Position numbers and translations under genes: made by a program. Below the pieces are notes generated by a model that saw only the letters and a program-made list of their open reading frames with translations, did not search any database and was not told the DNA's origin. From Pyxicephalus adspersus (lineage: Eukaryota; Chordata; Amphibia; Anura; Pyxicephalidae): a DNA stretch of 64,000 nucleotides. Shown in pieces: positions 38,301 to 45,300 of this stretch (positions within the stretch are counted from its first letter, which is position 1; each line of letters opens with the position of its first letter). The stretch spans positions 38,948,623 through 39,012,622 of the forward strand of contig NC_092859.1 of NCBI RefSeq assembly GCF_032062135.1. The letters run 5' to 3'.

Positions 38301-41300
38301 CGCTGATAATCCTATTTTACAACACTCACTGAAAGTATGAGACAATGGTAAGTACCCTTTATTCCCACCCCAGATTTGCAAAATTTAAACCTGGCACTTC
38401 GGACTTAAGCTTACAAGGATGCAGATCCAGGGGTTCTCTATACCATATTTGGAGTACCCCGTATAAAGCATTTTGGACAGAGGTTTATCAAATTATTTAT
38501 ACTCTTCTTGGAAGAGGCTTCCTGAAAGACCCCTTAGATGTGCTCCTGCTCCTTCCACCCTCTGGTTGTCATAAACATCAGACAAAACTGTTAGGCTTTG
38601 TGTTCATGGGGGTGAAACAAACCTGGTGGTCTGGTTCCCCATCTGTCTCACAAGTAAAGCAAAAGACCCACTTATAATTTAATAATGAGCTAATGGTGAG
38701 ATTCTGCAAGATATAGTCCCATGGTTACACCAATTATTTACTAGGTGACTTTAAAACTGAATTTTTATTTATGTGATGCCCAGTCCTGGCACTATGTAGT
38801 GGGGGGCCTTGGTGGCGCAGGCAGAGGCGAGTCTCCTCATACCTTGCCCCCCTCTCCTATCTCTGTCCCCCCTCTTCTCCCGTTTCATGTCTCTCTTCTT
38901 CTTTTCATTCTTCCCTTTTCTTTCTAATTTGGGTTATACACACCCCATCCCAGCCCTTGTTTACCATTGTTGTAGAGGGGTCTCCTTTTTGTTAGAGATA
39001 ACCTCTGTAAATTGTGGTGTGCAATCTTCCGTGCCACTTTCCAGACTACACATTTTGCAGAACATAGGCTGCATACACACGTGAAAAACATGTCATTGGA
39101 AAGGATCTTTTACAATCCTTTCCAACGACTGTACAATGCCTGAACAAGCACTGTACACACTGCGCTGTTCTGTTCTATAGGGAGGGGAGGGGGGAGAGCG
39201 ACGGAACGGCACCCCGCTGTGCACTCTCCTTTCACTTGCATTATGATCGTTCCTCATTTGTTGTTCGTGGACCTGCCAGGACCGTGGTCCAGATGACGAG
39301 CGATGTACACACACCAGATTCTCATCCAATATCAGCCCTGAGGCATTTATAGTACGAGAATCTTACGTGTGTACATAGCCTTACTATTGGACTTTATGAG
39401 CTTCCTACACATGGCTTTAGTCTCAATGTTCTTTCACGGTCTACACCAAGTGTACTTTAATGTCATGCCTTGAACTGGACGAACTCCACGTTTACGTTTT
39501 GTAAATATGGACTGTAAAGACTAATGAATACTGACTTCTCTGTAACTCTTTTGTCTTATAATCTGGTTAACTTATTATTACAAACAAATAAAATCAAACT
39601 AGAGGCATCTTCATTTGTACAGATTTGGTTAGCATGTTCATACCTTTACCCTTTAAAAGATAACAAGGTGCTTTCTTACAACCAGTTAAAGATACTCTGA
39701 TTAGCATTCCCAGCAAGTAGAGAGGTAAATGTACTTCCAGTTTCCTGTTTCAGAAAGGCTGCTCTAGATGACACCACTGTATGCACTTTGCATTAAACTG
39801 CAGTTCAGCCATAGAAGCCTCTTTGATGCAATGGGGATCTAGCCGTACAGCTTCTGCTGTCCTATCCAGGGAAGCTAAACAGAGTGTTTTTAATATATAT
39901 TAAGGAAAGCACACAGTTAAAAAATTAAGGGAAGAGGTGCACACATTTTGCATTACATATTAGGTTATCACAAACTATAAAAATGTCAATATCTGGGCCT
40001 TAAGATAATCTGCAAAACCAACTTAACTTTTTTATGTCTTACACATGATAAAATAAAGGATTCTTCAGGAAGATCAATTTGTTTTTTACTTACCCAAAAG
40101 TACTGGACAGTAACTGTGTTGGATGTCCATGTGGCCAGTGGAGAGTAAGCCACAGGCGCTCCTTGGTGGCTGGATCAATACTACCTCCACGGCGCTTCAA
40201 ATAGGGCAACTTCAGTGTGGAAACACCTATAAATATTACAGAGATAATAGTAACAGGAATTAATGAGAGGGCTCCCCAGTTAGAAAATATACTAAACAAA
40301 CAATTTTTTAGGTAGAATAGGAAAGGTTTAATACTTGTCTGCTTGCTATTTAAATGTACAAAAGCTAAACTCGTTTTTTCTCCTTTGAATAGAGTAGGAT
40401 AGGATTAGCAACCCTGTTGTTGTCGTAAGGAAAAAGGAAGCTCACTTCTAATTGGAACACTTTGTTCCCTTCTTCTTGCTCTTGTTGTGTGTGGAAACAG
40501 GTGGTAAAAAGAACTATCACATGGTTTTAGTAGTTTCCTAAAATAAGGCATTAGGTATACCTTTATGTCTGTGTCTTACTGTGATGGTGGTAACAGCTCT
40601 CCTTATTTCCTGTCCTACTGTCATGGAGAAAGCGAGTGAAGTAAAATGTCACTATTATTGCTAAATATAACATTAGCCTTAATACCCAGTTATATTCTGT
40701 GCTCCTAGAAAAGCATCCAGCTTTTTCTTAAAGCAATCTATAGTAGCTGCTGAAACTACTTCCTGAGGGAGTCTATTCCACATTTTCACAGACCTTACAG
40801 AGAAGAATCCCTTCCTTATCCGGAGCTTAAACTTCTTTCCCTCCAGATGCAAAGAGTGGCCTCTTGTTCTTTGTAATGATCTCAAAGTGAATAATGGGAA
40901 GAGAGTTCTCTATATGGATCATTTACATATTTATACCAGGTGATCATATCCCCCCTTAATGGTCTCTTCTCAAGGGAGAATAGATTCAGTTCAGCTAATC
41001 TCTCCTCATAGCTGAGCTCCTCCATTCCTTTTATTAGTTTAGTTGCCCTTCTCTGCACTCTCTCCAATTCAACAATGTCCTTTTTGTGAACGGGTGCCCA
41101 AAACTGGACTGCATATTCCAGATGTGGTCTGACCAATGCTTTGTACAGGGGCAGGATAATGTCTCCATCTCTGCAGTCTATTCCTCTTTTAATACAAGAA
41201 AGTACTTTAATACAAGAAAGAAATCTGCCTTGTCTTTATAAGGGGCCTACATGCTCTGATCTTTTTGCTAATAATATATTTAAAAAATATTTTTGGGTTT

Positions 41301-42297
41301 GCCTTACTTTGCTTTGCAATCTGTCTTTCGTTTTGAAGTTTTGGACATTTTATCTCCTTTTTACAGCTTTTGTTATATTCTTTATAGTTTTCAAATGATG
41401 AAGGTGATCCTTCACTTTTGTATTTTTGGAATGCCCTTTTCTTGTTCCTTATGGCTTTTTTAACAGCTGTCTACAGCTGTCCACAGCTGTGAGCCACATA
41501 GGTTTTAATTTTAGCCTCTTAAACTTATTACCCATTGGAATATATTTTTCAGTTTGCTTTTGTAGAACAGACTTGAAACATTCCCATTACTGTTCTGTGT
41601 TCTTTGAGGACAATATTGTCTCCCAGTGTAAGTCACAGGGAGCCGCGCTTAATAATGGAAAATCTGCTCTCTTAAAATTAAATGTTTTTATCTTTCCTGT
41701 TTTTGCTACCTGTTTACAGCTTACATTAAATGAAATCATATTATGGTCACTGCTACCCAGATTCTCTTTTATATGCACATTTGTTATAAGCTCTGCATTG
41801 TTAGAAAGAACTAGGTCCAGCAGAGTATCATTTCTAGTTGGGGCTTCTATAAACTGTACCATAAAATTATCTTGTATTAAATTCACAAATTTCCTCCCTT
41901 TTGCTGTTCCTGTAGTCCCATTACTTCAGTCAATGTCAGGGTAGTTGAAATCTTCCATGATTAAAACGCTTCCACTTTTTGCTGCTTTTTCTATCTGTGC
42001 TAGAAGATTTTCTATTTCTTCCTTAGCACTGGGGTAGCAGACTCCAATAATTAATTGTGTGTTATTCAACCCCACATTAAACTCCACCCATAATGCCTCA
42101 ACTTAATCGCTTGTTCCATCCGCAATTTTTTTCTTTCACATTCACCTTTAGATCACTTCTCACATGCAGACAGACACCACCACCCTTTCGTTCAATTCTG
42201 TCTTTATGTCATGGTGATAAAACTGGAGGAATTCTTAGGTATTATGGCTTCAGACAATCCACAATTTATTATATTTGGGTTTTTAAAAATACTATAT

Positions 42298-42353
<56 letters not shown>

Positions 42354-45300
42354 TATTGTTCTCAGCCATGCTTTACTGTATCAAATGTAAGCTCACCGGT
42401 GTAGTCTCTCTCATTTGCAGTGTCTTTTAATATGACATTGCTCACCGATTATTGTAACATGGCAGCAGGTTTTTACAATCACTTCTTACTTTCTTTTGGT
42501 CACACACTCCTAATAGTCACTTACAGTCTCTAATAACACAGCAGTAATCTTTTGCAAAGTCTTGTAAATAGCACCAAATCACTTACAATTTCAAGCAACA
42601 TAGCACTGGAAAATTCGACATTTGGGTAATTAAATATATTTTTAATATTATTCAAATGGTGTTCTGCTACAAACTATATCAGTGTCAGCATGCTGAAATT
42701 CTGCACACACACATGGTTTGCATAACAATGCAGCAAAGTATGCCAGTCCCCAGGCACTCACCTTTTCCTGTGGATGAGTTCCATATACGAATAGTCTGAT
42801 CTTTGCTGCCTGAGGCCAGGTAGCAGCCCTTGTTCTCAGTCTCTGGCAGGAGGTCGCCGTTTGCTGTGTTCTGTTCAGCTGCTGATAAAAAAGAAAGGAC
42901 ATATGCTCAGGATGGGATACAGCACAGAGTACACAGAGCTCAGACAGACATGTACAGAGCTAGCCTTTTCATTTTCCAAGTTTCTAAGGAACCACTTTAG
43001 ATGGTAGGTGCCTTTAGCATTTAGAATAAAGTTATTACTCAAATTAAGGAAAAAATCTGTTTTGGCAGCAACACATTTATAGTTTTTATTGTAATATTCA
43101 CATTATAGCACTATTTTTAACTTTGATTGCCATTTGAAGTCTTACATTTTTTTAAGTGGCAGGAAACCAAATTTTTGCTTGGAAGTACCTTAAAATACTT
43201 TTTAGCGGCAAACATACTACTTCTCACTCCAGGGCTCTGTGCTGGCAGAGCTAAGTGACAGCCACAATCCACAGCAAGTGTGCTCAATCTAAAACTGGTG
43301 ACTATTGGACTGCACAGCCATATTTAGACTGCTTACATAACTTTTGTAACAGTAAAAAGGGCATATGCAATGGGCCCACAGAGACAGTAAACCAGAGAAC
43401 TCACTGGCTTGTTGGTTTACATTTCTGTTTAGCTATTCTGGGTTGGACTTACAGCTAGAATAATTTTTTTTATAAAAGGTAGGCTATGTACCCTTAGAAA
43501 GTTTAACTACAAAGATTGTGTGACTGAACTGATATAACTTTAAACAACAACTTCTAAAATGTACAGAATACAAATGAAGCAAGAGTGACTGAACAAACCG
43601 ACACACAGTAAGAATGGCTGAATAAAAGATGCCTTTTATCTCTGCAAGCACCTGGATGGTGTGTTTATTTTTTTTAAGATCAGCCAACTGATATACCTGG
43701 TGCATCTTCCAGCTTTTGATTCAGTTCTTCCTCTCGGGGATGAGGGCACCATGCCAGGCAGTGGATCTCATCATCGTGTCCACGCAGTCGATGCACCACA
43801 TCTCCTCTGCGGCTGATATCTATGAGAACAATCATGCCGTCCTTGTACCTGGGAGAGATGAGAAACATTGCTAACGTTGATCCCAAGATAGCAGCATCTT
43901 CTGCCAGTCACATCACGTTTAGCTGCAGCTCTGGGCAGAATTAAAAAAAACGGGCACTTTATAGCATTTATCATCCATGGCTAGCTTTATCCCTGGATCA
44001 GATAGAAGTATTATGTGGATAATGCCCATGGCTGGGCTGGCAAAAGAAGCAGCATAGTTATGTGTAAATTGTGGTATTGTATTGTAAATATTGGCAATGA
44101 CCTTTTATGAATGATTAGATAACATTGACAAAATATCAATGCTGAACTAAATGCTCAAATAATGTTCCATTAAAGATATTCTTTACTAATTACAAAGCAT
44201 ATATTGTAAATCCACTTTTCATACTATGGATGCCTTTGCACAGATATTTTGAGGAAAAAAACTAAATTAGAATGTGGAGAAAGGAACAAGTAGATTCTCC
44301 TAATACAAGCTAGAAATCTAGAGCAGGCGGATGCAATAGAATTTAGTTTAACAGAATGAAGTTAATTTATCATAAAACAGAGATGTGCAAATAACCTACC
44401 CAACAGCCACTAGATCCTCCTGGTGTGGAGAGCAGGAAAGGCAGAAGATGGTCCTTGGCTCAGGAAAGAACTGCTGCCCATCATTACGGTTACTCCAATA
44501 GCAAACCACTATTCCCTTCTCATCCCCAGTCACCAACAAGTCTTTCACCAGTGGAGACCAATGCAGGGAAACAATTGTGCTCTGTTGGAGAAAAAAAAAA
44601 AAACACATCCATTACATCGTCTGGTCTCTTCCAACCAAAAGAAAAGGGGTGAGTTTTCCAGAAGTGGGGTTCAAAATTTTAAAGAATGTGGGCTGGACTT
44701 TTCAGAAGTAATAGTTTATTAAATGTTCTTTAACAGATTTCCTTAGGTAAGTTACTCTCAACATTTTTCAGACTTCATGTACAAAGCAAAGGTGCCTGGC
44801 CTCTGAGACTATAGTTCGATCCGGCCTAACGTCCCCTGGCCGACAACCCGTGGCTCCGGACCACGAGTTGCTGGGCATATCTGCCAGGGGGCGTTAGGAA
44901 CTACCGGAGCCGCTGGAGCTCCAGTGTCGCCTCCTTGCTATTGCTCCCCTATTTACCATGGCCAGTGTTGATACTTCTGCTGCCGCGGTAAATAGGGAAA
45001 GCTCCCTGAAGGGAAATCCCTCCTCTGCAATTCATACGGAGGAGAGGGATTTTACTTCAGGGGACGTTCCCTGGTGGTGGGCAGAGCCATTAGGGCGGGA
45101 CTCAGAGTCCGGTTTAGTGTGCTCCTGTCCACCCCTGAAATGGCCTAGTGGCCATAAAAGTTTGCCGACCCTTACTATAAATGTTAAAAAAAATCTTGTG
45201 GTACAGTATAATGATGAACCCTACTAAGCTTTTTTAAACTTTTGAGCTCTGACAGAAAGACCACTGCCCCCAAGTTCCCAGTTCCACCTACCTTTTGTAT

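Noticed and set aside
41426..41944. A 172-codon plus-strand open frame
   Set aside because: It is antisense to the CR1-like endonuclease remnant, which reads sensibly on the minus strand.
42648..42902. An 84-codon minus-strand frame starting MSFLFYQQ
   Set aside because: It overlaps GEMIN5 coding exon 5 in the wrong frame; the correct frame gives [16 protein letters not shown].
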